A stretch of DNA of 42,435 bases from Thioalkalivibrio denitrificans (GCF_002000365.1 NZ_MVBK01000044.1:29724-72158); one strand, 5' to 3'. Counted from the stretch's first letter, positions 31,777 to 41,864 are shown. Notes: generated by a model not told the origin, from the letters alone. Numbers and translations are program-made.

Positions 31777-34700
31777 GGGCGCCTGTCCCCCCAGGCCAGC
31801 ATGACCGGCGTCACCAGCAGGGTCAGCGGCGTGGCCACAAGCAGGCCGCCGGAAATGGCTGTGGCCAGCTGCACCCAGTACTGGGTCGAGGGCGCGCCGA
31901 TACTGAAATCCCGGCCCGTGAAGTCCACGGTGAGCCCCAGGACCATGGGCAGTAGGCCCAGGATGGTGGTGATGCTGGTGAGCAGCACCGGGCGCAGGCG
32001 CTGGGCGCCGGTGCGCAATGCCGCCTCGACGCGATCCAGCCCCTGGCGGCGCAGCACGTTGTAGGTGTCGATCAACACGATATTGTTGTTCACCACAATG
32101 CCGGCCAGCGCGATCACTCCCACCCCGCTCATGACGATGCCGAAGGGTTCCTGTCGCAGAATGAGACCCAGCAGCACACCCGCGGTGGAGAACACGATGG
32201 CGGATAGCACCAGCACCGCCTGGTAGAGGCTGTTGAACTGGGTCACCAGGATCACGAACATCAGGAACACGGCCAGCACGAAGGCCAGTTCCAGAAAGCC
32301 GAGGGCCTCGGCCTGCTCCTCGGCCTGCCCCCGGAAACGGATTTCCACGCCCTCCGGCAGTCCGTCTTCGGCAATGGCGGCCTGCAGACGGCGCACCTGG
32401 TGGTCCACCAGAAGACCCGCGGCAGCATCGGCGGTGACCGTGAAGCTGCGCCGACCGTCCACCCGCTTGATGATCCCGGTCTTTGGCGCAGGCCGGAAGT
32501 CCACGAAGTTATTGATGGGCACCAGCCCGTAGGCGGTGGGCACCCGCAGGTTCACCAGCTGCGCCAGGTTGCGCTCGTCGAAGGGAAAGCGCACCCGGAT
32601 GTCCACCTCCTCGTCGGCGTCGTCGGGCCGATAGCCGCCGAGCCGTATCCCCTGGGTGAGCATCTGCACCGCGTTGCCCAGCAGACCGATGTCGGCGCCG
32701 TAGCGCGCCGCCTCCCGGTGGTCCACCTCCACCCGCAGTTCCACGCCCGGCAGGGAACGATCATCTTCCACATCCACGAAACCGCCCAGGCGGTCCATGT
32801 GGTCACGCAACCGGGCCACTGCCTCGGAAAGCTGAGACACGTCCCGCCCCGAGACCTCCACCTGGATGGGCTTGCCCTCCCGGGGTCCGCGCTCCTGCTC
32901 CCTGAACTGCAGGATCACGCCGGGCAGATCGTCAGTCTCCGCCCGCAGGCGGGACAGGATCTCGGCGGCCGGCGGGCGCAGGCGCCAGTCGATGAGTTCC
33001 AGCTGGATCACGCCGATCACGTCCTCGGCGTAGTCCGCAATCAGCCGTTCCCGGGGCGTGCCGATGGTGCGCGCATAGACGGTCTGGATCTCCGGCACGT
33101 CCAGCAGCCGCTGCTCCACCCGGCGCACCAGGGCGTCCGCCTCCCACACGGAGAGGTCGCCCCGGGCCTGGATCTGCACCTGGGCGAAGCGCGGCTCCAC
33201 GTGGGGGAAGAAGTCCACGCCGCGGCCGAACTGGCCGTAGACGGCATAGGCGGCCACCACCAGGATGGCCGCCACGGAGAAGGTCTGTCCCGGACGATTC
33301 ACCAGAACGCGCAGAAGGCGCACGTAACGGGCGGTGAAGCCATCGATATGCTCGAAATCGCCGCGCTCCGCCGCCTGAATGCGCGCCACCTGCGCCGGCC
33401 GGCTGGCGTCCCGGGCCCCCACCAGGCTGCCCAGGGTGGGGATGAAGATCAGCGCCATGAGCAGGGACGCGGTGAGGGTCACCAGCACGGTGGCGGGCAG
33501 AAAGAACATGAACTCCCCCACCATGCCGGGCCAGAACAACATGGGAAAGAACACCGCCAGCGTGGTGAGCGTGGAGGCAATGATGGGCCAGGACATGCGC
33601 ACCGCCGCGCCCCCGAACGCCTCGCGCCGGTCCATGCCCTCGGCAAGATAACGGTCCGCCTGTTCCACCACCACGATGGCGCCGTCCACCAGGATGCCCA
33701 CCACCAGGATGAGCGAGAACAGCACCACGATGTTGAGCGTAAAACCCAGGAGATAGATGACCAGTATCCCCCCCAGGAACGCGCCGGGGATGGCCAGCCC
33801 CACCAGCCAGGAGGAACGCCCCCCGAGCGCAGCGACGATGGTGAGCATCACCAGCACGATGGCCAGGATGACGTTGTTCTCCAGATCCCCGAGGAGATCG
33901 GCGATGTCGTCCGCCATGTTCTGCAGGTGATCCACCCGCAGCGCCTCGGGCCAGTCGGCCCGGGCCGCCTCGATGACGGCGAGCGCGTCGTCGACGGTGT
34001 GAATGATATTGGCGCCGGCCCGCTTGCGGATTTCCAGCGATACCGCCGGCTGGCCGTTGATGCGCGCGAAACCTTCCGGATCCTTGAAGGTGCGCCTTCC
34101 GGTGGCCACATCACCGAAGGTGACCACCGTGCCGGCATCGACCATCACCGGCAGATCGAGCACATCCTCCAGGGATTCGATGACCCCCGGTACCTTGAGC
34201 GTGACGCGGCCCGCGCCCGTATCCATGGCGCCGGCCGCCACCAGGCGATTGTTGCGCTCAATGGCCTCGATGAGCTGCTGGTAGGGGATGCGGTAAGTCT
34301 CCATCACCAGGGGATCGGCCATCACCTCCAGCACGTCCTCCCGATCACCGCCGATGTTCACCTCCAGTACGCCGGGCAGGGCCTCCAGCCGGTCGCGCAG
34401 ATCCCGGGCGATGCGCACCAGGGTACGTTCCGGCACCGGCCCCGAGAGCGTGGTGGTCAGCACCGGGAACATGGACAGATCCACTTCGACCACCTGCGGT
34501 TCGTCGGTACCCGGCGGCAGCTGACCACGCACCAGATCCACCTGCTCGCGCACATCGGCCAGCGCCTGGCGGTTGTCGTAACCCGGCTCAAAGTCCAGGC
34601 GGATGAGCGCGAAACCCTCGCCCGCCCGGGCCTGCAGTTCCTTGAGCCCCGCCAGGGGCAGAAGTTCGCGCTCCAGCGGACGCACCAGCAGACGCTCGCT

Positions 34701-34877
34701 GTCCTCGGGCGAAATACCCGAGTACGTCACCGAGACGAAGAAGATGGGGATATCGATGTCCGGCGCCGCCTCCTTGGGGATGGAGACATAGGCCATGCCG
34801 CCGGCGGTGAGGATCATCAGTAACAGGAGGAGGACCGTGCGGCTGCGGTCCAGGGCCGCCTGGATCAGTACGTTCAT
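31773..34877 (-). CDS. RND efflux transporter permease (AcrB/HAE1-like)
   Basis: Inner-membrane proton-driven pump of the resistance-nodulation-division superfamily, 1034 residues, twelve helices with two large periplasmic loops. The N terminus (MILTAGGMAYVSIPKEAAPDIDIP) and the central hydrophobic block are typical. In helix 4, where AcrB has the proton-relay pair Asp407-Asp408, this protein reads ILVDGAIVVVE, so only the first Asp is kept. It overlaps the adaptor gene by 4 bp (ATGA). No outer-membrane channel gene is adjacent. Substrates unknown; this clade often handles hydrophobic or organic compounds. The stop codon is provided by a MITE-like element. Confidence 0.93.
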   Translation of the reverse strand: MNVLIQAALDRSRTVLLLLLMILTAGGMAYVSIPKEAAPDIDIPIFFVSVTYSGISPEDSERLLVRPLERELLPLAGLKELQARAGEGFALIRLDFEPGYDNRQALADVREQVDLVRGQLPPGTDEPQVVEVDLSMFPVLTTTLSGPVPERTLVRIARDLRDRLEALPGVLEVNIGGDREDVLEVMADPLVMETYRIPYQQLIEAIERNNRLVAAGAMDTGAGRVTLKVPGVIESLEDVLDLPVMVDAGTVVTFGDVATGRRTFKDPEGFARINGQPAVSLEIRKRAGANIIHTVDDALAVIEAARADWPEALRVDHLQNMADDIADLLGDLENNVILAIVLVMLTIVAALGGRSSWLVGLAIPGAFLGGILVIYLLGFTLNIVVLFSLILVVGILVDGAIVVVEQADRYLAEGMDRREAFGGAAVRMSWPIIASTLTTLAVFFPMLFWPGMVGEFMFFLPATVLVTLTASLLMALIFIPTLGSLVGARDASRPAQVARIQAAERGDFEHIDGFTARYVRLLRVLVNRPGQTFSVAAILVVAAYAVYGQFGRGVDFFPHVEPRFAQVQIQARGDLSVWEADALVRRVEQRLLDVPEIQTVYARTIGTPRERLIADYAEDVIGVIQLELIDWRLRPPAAEILSRLRAETDDLPGVILQFREQERGPREGKPIQVEVSGRDVSQLSEAVARLRDHMDRLGGFVDVEDDRSLPGVELRVEVDHREAARYGADIGLLGNAVQMLTQGIRLGGYRPDDADEEVDIRVRFPFDERNLAQLVNLRVPTAYGLVPINNFVDFRPAPKTGIIKRVDGRRSFTVTADAAAGLLVDHQVRRLQAAIAEDGLPEGVEIRFRGQAEEQAEALGFLELAFVLAVFLMFVILVTQFNSLYQAVLVLSAIVFSTAGVLLGLILRQEPFGIVMSGVGVIALAGIVVNNNIVLIDTYNVLRRQGLDRVEAALRTGAQRLRPVLLTSITTILGLLPMVLGLTVDFTGRDFSIGAPSTQYWVQLATAISGGLLVATPLTLLVTPVMLAWGDRRP

Positions 34878-35947
34878 GACCCTGCGCCTTCCTCCACCAC
34901 CCGCACGGGCTCGCCCGCGTTCACGAAACCCTGACCGATGGTGATGATGCGCGCATCGTCCGGCAGGCCCGTCACCCAGACGCCTTCGGCGTCGGCGCGC
35001 ACCACGTCCACCTGGTGAAAGGCCACCCGGTCATCCGTGTCCACGGTCTTCACCCCCAGACGCCCGCGGTCGTCCAGGCTGATCAGGGCGGGCGAGATGC
35101 GCTGGGCGAGCACCTGCTCCACCGGGATGCGCACCTGCACACTCACCCCCGAGGGCAGCGTACGGTCCTCGTTGGGCACGGTGATTTCCACCCGGAAGGT
35201 GCGTGTGGTGGTGTCCGCCCGGGCGGAGATGTAGCGCACGGTGCCGGTGTGCTCGCTGCCGTCCACGAAACTCACATGGGCCGGGCCGTCCACGCGCACC
35301 CGGTGCACATTGTGCTGGGGCACCTGCACCACGGCGCGCAGCGGATGGTTCTCCAGCACCTCGGACACCGGGTCACCCCGGGCGACGAAATCCCCCACCT
35401 CCGCGAATCGGTGATTGACCACACCGGTGATGGGCGCACGGACATTCGTGTTGGCGATATCCAGACGCACCGCCTCCAGTTCCGCCCGGGCCGCCTCCAG
35501 CTCGGCCAGCGCCGTCTCGACGCGAAGCTGCGCCTGAAAGCCCTCCCGGGCCAGTTGTTGTGCCGCCCGGTAATCGGTCTCGCGCCCGGCGACCGCCGCC
35601 TCGGCCCGGCGCAAACGCGCCTCGCGATCGTCCATGCTGACGCGCGCAATCACCTCTCCCACGCTTACCCGCTGACCCAGCTCCACGGGCAACGCTGCAA
35701 TGCGTCCGGCCGTCTCCGCACGCACCGTCACCCGCTGGTCCGCCTGCACCTCACCCTGGAGCGTCAGCACGCGTTCCACCGGCTGCGCTGCGCTGCGCAT
35801 CACCGCCACGGTCATGGGCTGTGCCTCGGCACGCTCGTTGATCCTGGGCGGCTCGCGGGTGAGCACGCCGCTCAGGATCCACAGGCCCAGCAGCAGCGCG
35901 ACACCGGCGATGATCAGGGCCGAACGGTTGCGGGATATGAAGGACAT
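34874..35947 (-). CDS. RND efflux periplasmic adaptor (membrane fusion protein)
   Basis: A 357-residue adaptor that would bridge the inner-membrane pump and an outer-membrane channel. One N-terminal membrane anchor (about 10-28), then the split lipoyl domain (QADQRVTVRAETAGRIAAL ... RAPITGVVNHRFAEVGDFV), a coiled-coil hairpin between (about 105-165, Ala/Glu/Arg-rich), and beta-barrel and membrane-proximal domains. There is no lipobox. First gene of a two-gene operon with the permease; the upstream gap shows repeats but no clear promoter. Confidence 0.93.
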   Translation of the reverse strand: MSFISRNRSALIIAGVALLLGLWILSGVLTREPPRINERAEAQPMTVAVMRSAAQPVERVLTLQGEVQADQRVTVRAETAGRIAALPVELGQRVSVGEVIARVSMDDREARLRRAEAAVAGRETDYRAAQQLAREGFQAQLRVETALAELEAARAELEAVRLDIANTNVRAPITGVVNHRFAEVGDFVARGDPVSEVLENHPLRAVVQVPQHNVHRVRVDGPAHVSFVDGSEHTGTVRYISARADTTTRTFRVEITVPNEDRTLPSGVSVQVRIPVEQVLAQRISPALISLDDRGRLGVKTVDTDDRVAFHQVDVVRADAEGVWVTGLPDDARIITIGQGFVNAGEPVRVVEEGAGS

Positions 35948-36004
35948 ACGTGAGAGTCTAGCCGCTGGTGTTGACGGGGGTATTGATGCGCCTCAGCCAT
36001 GCAG

Positions 36005-36029
36005 GGCGGACAAGCGAAGCGCATCCGCC
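36005..36029. repeat. Short REP-like palindrome
   Basis: GGCGGA (36005-36010) is inverted as TCCGCC (36024-36029) around CAAGCGAAGCGCA, a motif resembling widespread REP-type palindromes. It is part of the 478-bp gene-free gap between the efflux adaptor and the DUF255 gene. Confidence 0.5.
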
Positions 36030-36061
36030 AGCCCCTTCCGATGATGTGCCGGCTGCTGAAT

Positions 36062-36416
36062 AGAGACAGGATTCTTAGCCACAGAGGACACAGAGGTCAC
36101 AGAGGTCACAGAGAAAAAAGACGAACCGTAGGTTGGAGTGATGAACGAACCCCGACGGGACGATCCCTGGCACCGTCTGACGTGGACGGGGTTAATGATG
36201 CGCCTTACGAGCCTCCAGCCTAGGATGAGCCGAAAGCGGCCGAACGGAGACAGGATTCTTAGCCACAGAGGGCACAAAGGTCACAGAGGGAAAAAGACGA
36301 ACCGTAGGTTGGGGTGAGGAACGAACCCCAACGGGTCGATCCCTGGCACCGTCATGTTGGACTTCGCTGCGCTCAGTCCAACCTACAAGAACTGCGACCT
36401 CTGTGCCCTCTGTGGC
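36062..36416. repeat. Tandemly duplicated composite repeat (CCACAGAGG and GTAGGTTGG motifs)
   Basis: The block 36062-36178 is repeated at 36246-36352: both run from GAGACAGGATTCTTAGCC through CCACAGAGG units, GACGAACCGTAGGTTGG and GATCCCTGGCACCGTC. Copy 1 has four 9-nt CCACAGAGG-type units, copy 2 has three. A closing inverted arm (36396-36416, reverse complement GCCACAGAGGGCACAGAGGTC, 21 nt) and CCAACCTAC (36378-36386) complete the hairpin with copy 2. No gene is seen in this 478-bp gap. Confidence 0.9.
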
Positions 36417-36425
36417 AAGCAGCCT

Positions 36426-38465
36426 TTATCCCAACTGTTCCAGCAACGCATCCGGATCCGTCACCGGCGCACTGCAGGTGGTGCCGGTGCACACGTAGGC
36501 CACCGCCTCGCCCTTGGGCGCCTTGGCGGCCAGGGCCTCGGGGAGATCCGGTGCGTCGGCCGGGATCGCAAACACAAGCCGCCGCGGGGCGTAGTCTACC
36601 GACAGCCGCTCATGCCAGGACGTGATCGCCGGCGGATCGCCCCGCAGGATGACGAGCTTCGGCAGATAAAGCTGCTCCTCGAAGGCGGTGATCAGGCTGG
36701 TGTGCGCCATCGGCGCCTGATCCATGAGCCCGGCGGCCAGGCGCACCGTGCGCTCGGCGGCCTCCAGGTAGCGGGGCTCGCCCAGCAGGTGGCCAAGCCG
36801 CCCGAGGGCCAACGCGGCCACGCCGTTGCCCGAGGGCATGGACTCGTCGGCAAAGGTCTTGGGGCGCTGAATAAGGGATTCGTGGTCGTCGGCCGTGAAA
36901 TAGAACCCGCCCTCCTCGTGGTCCTCGAAGTGTGCCAACAGGATCTCCGCGATCTCCCTGGCAAAGGTGAGGTCTGCACTGCGCCAACGCACCTGCAGAA
37001 GTTCAAGGATGGCGTCCAGCAGGTAGGCATGATCGTCCAGGTAGGCGGGCAGGCGAGCCGTGCCGTTCTTGTACGCGGCCAGCAGGCGCCCGTCGCGCCA
37101 CAGGTGCTGCCGGATGAAATCCAGCGCCCGGGTCGCCGCCGCGGCCCAGTCGGGCCCACCCAGGTGCCGTGCCGCCACGGCAAGCCCGCGGATCATGAGC
37201 GCGTTCCAGCTGGTCAGAATCTTGTCGTCCAGCCCCGGCGGAACGCGCTTGCCGCGCACCGCCAGGAGCGGCTCACGCGCGGCCTCAAGCATCGCCTCCA
37301 CGGTGGCAGGGTCAGTCTGCGTCTCACCGGCCAGTTCATCGGGGGTCACGAAGGTGTGCAGATGCCACTTGCCCTCGAAGTTGGGCGGGCGGTCCAGGCC
37401 GTAGACGCGGGCGAACACCGGATAGAGTTCGGGCGCCAGCAGGTCGCGCACTTCCTGGGCATCCCAGACGTAGTAACGCCCCTCCTCGCCCTCGGAGTCG
37501 GCATCCAGCGCAGAGTAAAAGCCGCCCTCGTCCGATTGCATGGTCTCCACTGCCCAGTGCGCCGTGCGTTCGGCCACCCGCGCGAAATACGCATCGCCGG
37601 TGGCGGCGTATGCCTGTGCGTAGAGGGCCAGCAGCGGCCCGTTGTCGTAGAGCATCTTCTCGAAGTGGGGGATCATCCACTGGCCGTCCACCGAGTAACG
37701 GCAGAACCCGCCGGCCAGCTGGTCATGAAGGCCCCCGCGCGCCATCTTCTCCAGGGTGAAGCAGGCCATGTAACGGGCCTTGTCATCGTCCGTGTGTGCG
37801 TGGTGGCGCAACAGCCGCTCCAGGGTTGTCGGATGAGGGAATTTGGGGGGCGTTCCGAAGCCGCCGTCCCGCGCGTCGAACTGCTGAGCGATCTGCGCCC
37901 GCACCGTATCCAGCACGGCACTGCTCGGCGCATCCTGGCCGCGGGGCGAAAACAGTGTGGAGAGCGCGCTCTGAAGTGATTCATTCTGACGATCGATCTC
38001 GTCGCGGCGCTCGTGGTAGAAACCGGCAATGCGCTCCAGCAGGTCCCGGAACGCGGGCAGACCGTGACGCGGTGTGTCGGGGAAATAGGTCCCGCCGAAG
38101 AACGGCACCTGATCCGGGGTGAGAAACATGGTAAGCGGCCAGCCGCCGCTGCGCTGACTGAGCATGAAGTGGGCGGTCTGGTAGATCTTGTCCAGATCGG
38201 GCCGCTCCTCCCGGTCCACCTTGATGTTCACGTAAAGCCGGTTCATCACCTCGGCCGTGGCCTTGTCCTCGAAGGATTCGTGAGCCATCACGTGGCACCA
38301 ATGACACGCCGAGTAGCCAATGGACAGCAGAATCGGCTTGTCCTCTGCCTTCGCCTTCTCCAGTGCCTCCGTTCCCCACGGATACCAGTCTACGGGATTG
38401 TCCGCATGCTGCAGCAGGTAGGGACTGGTCTCGTGGGCGAGGCGATTGTTTTTCTGCTCTGGCAT
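36426..38465 (-). CDS. DUF255 thioredoxin-domain protein (YyaL/SPATA20-like)
   Basis: A 679-residue cytoplasmic protein. The N terminus is a thioredoxin-like DUF255 domain with SACHWCHVM (Cys54, Cys57) and the family opening [23 protein letters not shown]. The rest is an alpha/alpha barrel like N-acylglucosamine 2-epimerase or family-88/76 glycosidases ([47 protein letters not shown]). Members occur from bacteria to mammals, and the enzymatic role is not established. Length is normal. It stands alone between two repeat-filled gaps; the Shine-Dalgarno is weak. Confidence 0.92.
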   Translation of the reverse strand: MPEQKNNRLAHETSPYLLQHADNPVDWYPWGTEALEKAKAEDKPILLSIGYSACHWCHVMAHESFEDKATAEVMNRLYVNIKVDREERPDLDKIYQTAHFMLSQRSGGWPLTMFLTPDQVPFFGGTYFPDTPRHGLPAFRDLLERIAGFYHERRDEIDRQNESLQSALSTLFSPRGQDAPSSAVLDTVRAQIAQQFDARDGGFGTPPKFPHPTTLERLLRHHAHTDDDKARYMACFTLEKMARGGLHDQLAGGFCRYSVDGQWMIPHFEKMLYDNGPLLALYAQAYAATGDAYFARVAERTAHWAVETMQSDEGGFYSALDADSEGEEGRYYVWDAQEVRDLLAPELYPVFARVYGLDRPPNFEGKWHLHTFVTPDELAGETQTDPATVEAMLEAAREPLLAVRGKRVPPGLDDKILTSWNALMIRGLAVAARHLGGPDWAAAATRALDFIRQHLWRDGRLLAAYKNGTARLPAYLDDHAYLLDAILELLQVRWRSADLTFAREIAEILLAHFEDHEEGGFYFTADDHESLIQRPKTFADESMPSGNGVAALALGRLGHLLGEPRYLEAAERTVRLAAGLMDQAPMAHTSLITAFEEQLYLPKLVILRGDPPAITSWHERLSVDYAPRRLVFAIPADAPDLPEALAAKAPKGEAVAYVCTGTTCSAPVTDPDALLEQLG

Positions 38466-38498
38466 GGGTGGTTCACCGGGCTTGGGTTTGGAGGGATT

Positions 38499-38679
38499 GC
38501 CGCAGAGACGCGGAGGCGCAGAGAAGAAGAAATAATGGACAGGATTAACAGGATTATTTCTGGATTGACAGGATAAAGACTTGAGCTTGAAAACCCTTAA
38601 CTCTTTCGATCCTGTTCATCCTTGAAAATCCTGTTAATCCTGTCCATTGCATTCCTCTGCGCCTCCGCGTCTCTGCGGC
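38499..38679. repeat. Nested composite inverted repeat between DUF255 gene and rlmI
   Basis: Occupies most of a 341-bp gap between divergent genes. The outer arms 38499-38523 and 38655-38679 are 25 nt and perfectly inverted (GCCGCAGAGACGCGGAGG...). The inner arms 38534-38574 and 38609-38648 begin with 22 identical nt (AATGGACAGGATTAACAGGA...) and are made of 9-nt ACAGGATTA units. Same design as at 16.1 and 29.7 kb with different arm words. Confidence 0.93.
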
Positions 38680-38768
38680 TGATGTTGCAGAAGTCGAAGA
38701 ACAAACTATACGCCCGCGACCCGGCAAGGTCCTGTAACCCCAACAGCCATCGGGTATGCCCGGCGCGC

Positions 38769-38774
38769 TATACT
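38769..38774 (+). promoter_or_regulatory. Candidate rlmI promoter -10
   Basis: TATACT in the context GCGCTATACTGCC, 33 bp before the rlmI ATG and very like the element before glk. No -35 is recognisable at 17 bp. Confidence 0.35.
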
Positions 38775-38806
38775 GCCCACCCGCTCCACCGTACCGGAAC
38801 CGCCCC

Positions 38807-40009
38807 ATGGACAGCCTCGACTACACCCCCCTGCGCCTGAAGAAGCACGAGGAGCGGCGTCTGCTGGCCGGGCATGCCTGGGTGTTCAGCAACGAGGTGG
38901 ACACCGCCGCCACGCCCATCCGGGATCTGGCGCCGGGCCAGCCGGTGCTGATCGAGGACCATCGCGGCAAGGCCATCGGCACCGGCTATGCCAACCCCCG
39001 ATCGCTCATCTGTGCGCGCCTGATGAGCCGGGACAAGGCACACCCCTTCAGCGCCTCCCTGCTGGTGCATCGGCTGAAAGTGGCCCTGTCGCTGCGCGAG
39101 CGGCTGTTTCCCGAGCCCTTCTACCGTCTCGCCTACGCCGAGAGCGACGGCCTGCCCGGGCTGGTGGTGGATCGCTACGGCGACGTGCTGGCGGCGCAGG
39201 TCACCACCGCGGGCATGGAAGTCATGCAGGATGCGATCCTGGAAGCACTGTCCAAGGTGGTGCACCCGAAGGCGGTGCTCTGGCGCAACGACAGCCCGGT
39301 GCGGGAACTGGAGGGGCTGGACCTGTACGTCAGGCCCGCCCTGGGCGAGGTGCCCGAGCACGTCATCGTATCGGAGCACGGCGCCCGCTTCCACGCGCCC
39401 CTGCACTCCGGTCAGAAGACCGGCTGGTTCTTCGACCAGCGGGACAACCGGGCCTGGCTCGCCCGGATCTCCAAAGGCATGCGCGTGCTGGATCTGTTCA
39501 GCTACGTGGGTGCCTGGGGCGTGCAGGCGGCACTCAACGGCGCGGAGGCGGTGACCTGCGTGGATGCCTCCGGCGATGCCCTGGACGGCGTGGCCGCCAA
39601 CGCGCAGGCCAACGGCGTGTCCGATCGGGTGAGCGGCGTGAAGGGTGATGTCTTCGAGGTGCTCAGGCAACTGCGCGAGGACCAGGCCCGCTTCGACGTG
39701 GTGATCACCGACCCGCCCGCCTTCATCAAGCGCCGCAAGGACGTCAAGGAAGGCACCGCCGCCTACCGGCGCCTGAACCAGATGGCCCTGCAGGTGATGG
39801 CGAAGGACGGCATCCTGATCGCCTGTTCGTGTTCTCAGCACATGGAGGCCGGATCGCTCGAGGCGCAGATCCACGGCGCCGCCCGCCACGTTGACCGCAA
39901 TCTCCAGATCCTCGCCCGCGGCGGCCAGGCCCCGGACCACCCCGTTCACCCGGCCATGCCGGAGACCGCGTACCTGAAGGCGGTGCTGTGCCGGGCGATG
40001 CAGGGATGA
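38807..40009 (+). CDS. rlmI: 23S rRNA (cytosine(1962)-C5)-methyltransferase RlmI
   Basis: SAM-dependent m5C methyltransferase acting on 23S rRNA. An N-terminal PUA domain (LRLKKHEERRLLAGHAWVFSNEV, about 1-80) is followed by the catalytic domain with VLDLFSYVGAWGVQAAL, DASGDALDG, VITDPPAFIKRRKD and SCSQHM. The 400 residues compare with 396 in E. coli. The ATG at 38807 is preferred to an in-frame start 51 nt upstream that would add a non-homologous Pro-rich stretch. Divergent from the DUF255 gene and followed by a repeat, then lgt. Confidence 0.94.
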   Translation: MDSLDYTPLRLKKHEERRLLAGHAWVFSNEVDTAATPIRDLAPGQPVLIEDHRGKAIGTGYANPRSLICARLMSRDKAHPFSASLLVHRLKVALSLRERLFPEPFYRLAYAESDGLPGLVVDRYGDVLAAQVTTAGMEVMQDAILEALSKVVHPKAVLWRNDSPVRELEGLDLYVRPALGEVPEHVIVSEHGARFHAPLHSGQKTGWFFDQRDNRAWLARISKGMRVLDLFSYVGAWGVQAALNGAEAVTCVDASGDALDGVAANAQANGVSDRVSGVKGDVFEVLRQLREDQARFDVVITDPPAFIKRRKDVKEGTAAYRRLNQMALQVMAKDGILIACSCSQHMEAGSLEAQIHGAARHVDRNLQILARGGQAPDHPVHPAMPETAYLKAVLCRAMQG

Positions 40010-40016
40010 GTAAGGA

Positions 40017-40086
40017 TTCAAGATTCAAGATTCAAAGGGGTGGTTTGGGGTATTCTCTGGCCTCACCTTGAATCTTGAATCTTGAA
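40017..40086. repeat. Inverted TTGAATC tandem repeat between rlmI and lgt
   Basis: The arms 40017-40035 and 40068-40086 are 19 nt and perfectly inverted, about 2.7 units of TTGAATC each. As in the copy at 2.6 kb, the left arm runs into AAAGGGG. It starts 7 nt after the rlmI stop. Confidence 0.93.
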
Positions 40087-40106
40087 CATTCAACTTCGGT
40101 TTCCCC

Positions 40107-40892
40107 GTGTATCCCACGCACCCCTTCATCGACCCCATCGCCATCAGCATCGGCCCCCTCAGCATCCACTGGTACGGGCTCATGTACCTGGTGGGCTTCG
40201 CCGGGTTCTGGTGGGTTGGGCGCATCCACGCCCGCAAGCCCTGGAGCGCCGTCAAGCCCGACCAGGTGGGCGACATGCTGTTCTACGGGGTGATCGGCAT
40301 CATCATCGGCGGACGCCTGGGCTACGCGCTGTTCTACAATTTCGCCGACTTCCTCTCTAACCCGCTGATGCTAATACGCATCTGGGAAGGCGGAATGAGC
40401 TTTCACGGCGGGCTGATAGGCGCCCTGGCGGCCTCCTGGCTGTACGGGCGCCGGCTCGGCGTGGGCTTCTTCCGGATCACGGACTTCATCGCACCCCTGA
40501 CCTGTATCGGGCTCGGCGCCGGGCGCATCGGCAACTGGATCAACGGCGAACTGTGGGGCAAGCCCACGGATGTCCCCTGGGCCATGGTCTTCCCGGCCGC
40601 CGACATGCTGCCGCGCCACCCGTCCCAGCTTTATCAGGCGGCCCTGGAAGGTCTGGCCCTGTTCCTGATCCTGTGGCTGTTCGCCCGTCAGCCGCGCCCT
40701 GTGGGGGCCATTTCGGGCCTGTTTCTGGTGGGCTATGGCGTCTTCCGCTTCATGGTGGAGTTCGTGCGTGAGCCCGATGCGCACATCGGCTACATCGCCT
40801 TCGGCTGGCTGACCATGGGGCAGGTGCTGACGGTCCCCATGGTACTCGCCGGAGCCGCTATCATGGTCTGGGCTTATCGCCGCCCCACATAG
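40107..40892 (+). CDS. lgt: Prolipoprotein diacylglyceryl transferase
   Basis: Transfers diacylglycerol from phosphatidylglycerol to the lipobox Cys of prolipoproteins in the inner membrane. The 261 residues hold about seven helices and the Lgt signature [17 protein letters not shown], plus [11 protein letters not shown] and FHGGLIGA. The C-terminal [23 protein letters not shown] is typical. The start is GTG without a Shine-Dalgarno, 20 nt after a repeat. Its substrates include RlpA and the small lipoprotein in this window. lgt-thyA adjacency is common in gammaproteobacteria. Confidence 0.97.
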   Translation: MYPTHPFIDPIAISIGPLSIHWYGLMYLVGFAGFWWVGRIHARKPWSAVKPDQVGDMLFYGVIGIIIGGRLGYALFYNFADFLSNPLMLIRIWEGGMSFHGGLIGALAASWLYGRRLGVGFFRITDFIAPLTCIGLGAGRIGNWINGELWGKPTDVPWAMVFPAADMLPRHPSQLYQAALEGLALFLILWLFARQPRPVGAISGLFLVGYGVFRFMVEFVREPDAHIGYIAFGWLTMGQVLTVPMVLAGAAIMVWAYRRPT

Positions 40893-40913
40893 GGCGGCCC
40901 GTGGCCGCCTTAC

Positions 40914-40950
40914 AGGACCCTTGCCCCTTGTACCTTTACCCTTGTACCTG
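40914..40950. repeat. One-armed CCCTTGTACC repeat before thyA
   Basis: Tandem CCCTTGTACCTTTA-type 14-nt units (two 7-nt halves, CCCTTGT and ACCTTTA) reach to 5 nt before the thyA ATG. It is the same word family as the element before folA but lacks a left arm; the lgt stop is followed instead by a small GGGCGGCC/GGCCGCC hairpin. Confidence 0.75.
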
Positions 40951-40955
40951 CCCTC

Positions 40956-41789
40956 ATGAAACAGTACCTCGATCTCATGCGCCTGCTGCTGGAACACGGC
41001 ACGGAGAAGTCTGACCGTACCGGCACAGGCACCCGCTCCCTGTTCGGTCACCAGATGCGTTTCGACCTGTCGCAGGGCTTCCCCCTGGTGACCACCAAGA
41101 AAGTGCATCTCAAGTCCATCATCCACGAACTGCTGTGGTTCCTGCGCGGCGAGACCAACATCGCCTACCTGAAGGAGCACGGCGTGCGCATCTGGGATGA
41201 GTGGGCCACCGAGGAGGGCGAACTGGGCCCTGTCTACGGCAGGCAGTGGCGCGCCTGGCCGACGCCGGACGGACGCCATGTGGACCAGATCAGCCAGGTG
41301 GTGGAGCAAATACGCACACGCCCCGATTCGCGGCGCCTGATCGTCAGCGCCTGGAACGTGGCCGACCTGCCGGACGAGGGCATCCCGCCTCAGGAGAATG
41401 CGCGCGCCGGCCGCATGGCGCTCGCCCCCTGCCACACCTTCTTCCAGTTCTACGTGGCCGAAGGCAGACTCTCCTGCCAGCTCTACCAGCGCAGCGCCGA
41501 CGTGTTCCTGGGCGTGCCCTTCAACATCGCCTCCTACGCCCTGCTCACGCTCATGGTGGCCCAGGTCACGGATCTCGACCCCGGCGATTTCGTGCACACC
41601 TTCGGCGACGTGCATCTGTATTCCAATCACGTGGACCAGGCGCGGGAGCAGCTCAGCCGCGAACCCTACCCATTGCCGAAGATGCATCTGAACCCCGAGG
41701 TGAAGTCCCTATTCGACTTCAAGTTCGAGGACTTCAGGCTGGAGAACTACCAGGCCCATCCGCATATCAAGGCACCGGTAGCGATATGA
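40956..41789 (+). CDS. thyA: Thymidylate synthase
   Basis: Makes dTMP from dUMP and methylenetetrahydrofolate. The 277 residues include [20 protein letters not shown], the nucleophile Cys159 in [34 protein letters not shown] and [15 protein letters not shown]. Compared with E. coli (264), a loop of about 13 residues ([16 protein letters not shown]) precedes the active-site Cys. No Shine-Dalgarno is present; the leader is a CCCTTGTACC repeat. folA follows, and DHFR regenerates the folate this enzyme consumes. Confidence 0.98.
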   Translation: MKQYLDLMRLLLEHGTEKSDRTGTGTRSLFGHQMRFDLSQGFPLVTTKKVHLKSIIHELLWFLRGETNIAYLKEHGVRIWDEWATEEGELGPVYGRQWRAWPTPDGRHVDQISQVVEQIRTRPDSRRLIVSAWNVADLPDEGIPPQENARAGRMALAPCHTFFQFYVAEGRLSCQLYQRSADVFLGVPFNIASYALLTLMVAQVTDLDPGDFVHTFGDVHLYSNHVDQAREQLSREPYPLPKMHLNPEVKSLFDFKFEDFRLENYQAHPHIKAPVAI

Positions 41790-41793
41790 AAGC

Positions 41794-41864
41794 AGGTACA
41801 AAGTACGAGGGCCAAGGTGCAAGGGGACCAGCCCTTTTACCCTTGTACCTTGGCCCTTGTACCT
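41794..41864. repeat. Inverted AAGGTACAAGGG repeat between thyA and folA
   Basis: The left arm 41794-41826 and right arm 41837-41864 pair through AGGTACAA and GGGCCAAGGTGCAAGGG, the left arm holding one extra 7-nt stretch (AGTACGA). The spacer is only 10 nt. It begins right after the thyA stop and ends 7 nt before the folA ATG. Confidence 0.88.

Noticed and set aside
32400-34823. An 807-codon open frame opposite the RND permease
   Set aside because: Same reason: His/Gln-rich antisense translation without recognisable motifs.
40891-40912. GGGCGGCC/GGCCGCC hairpin after lgt as a terminator
   Set aside because: The stem has a bulge and no T-run follows; thyA lies close downstream, so read-through is more likely.
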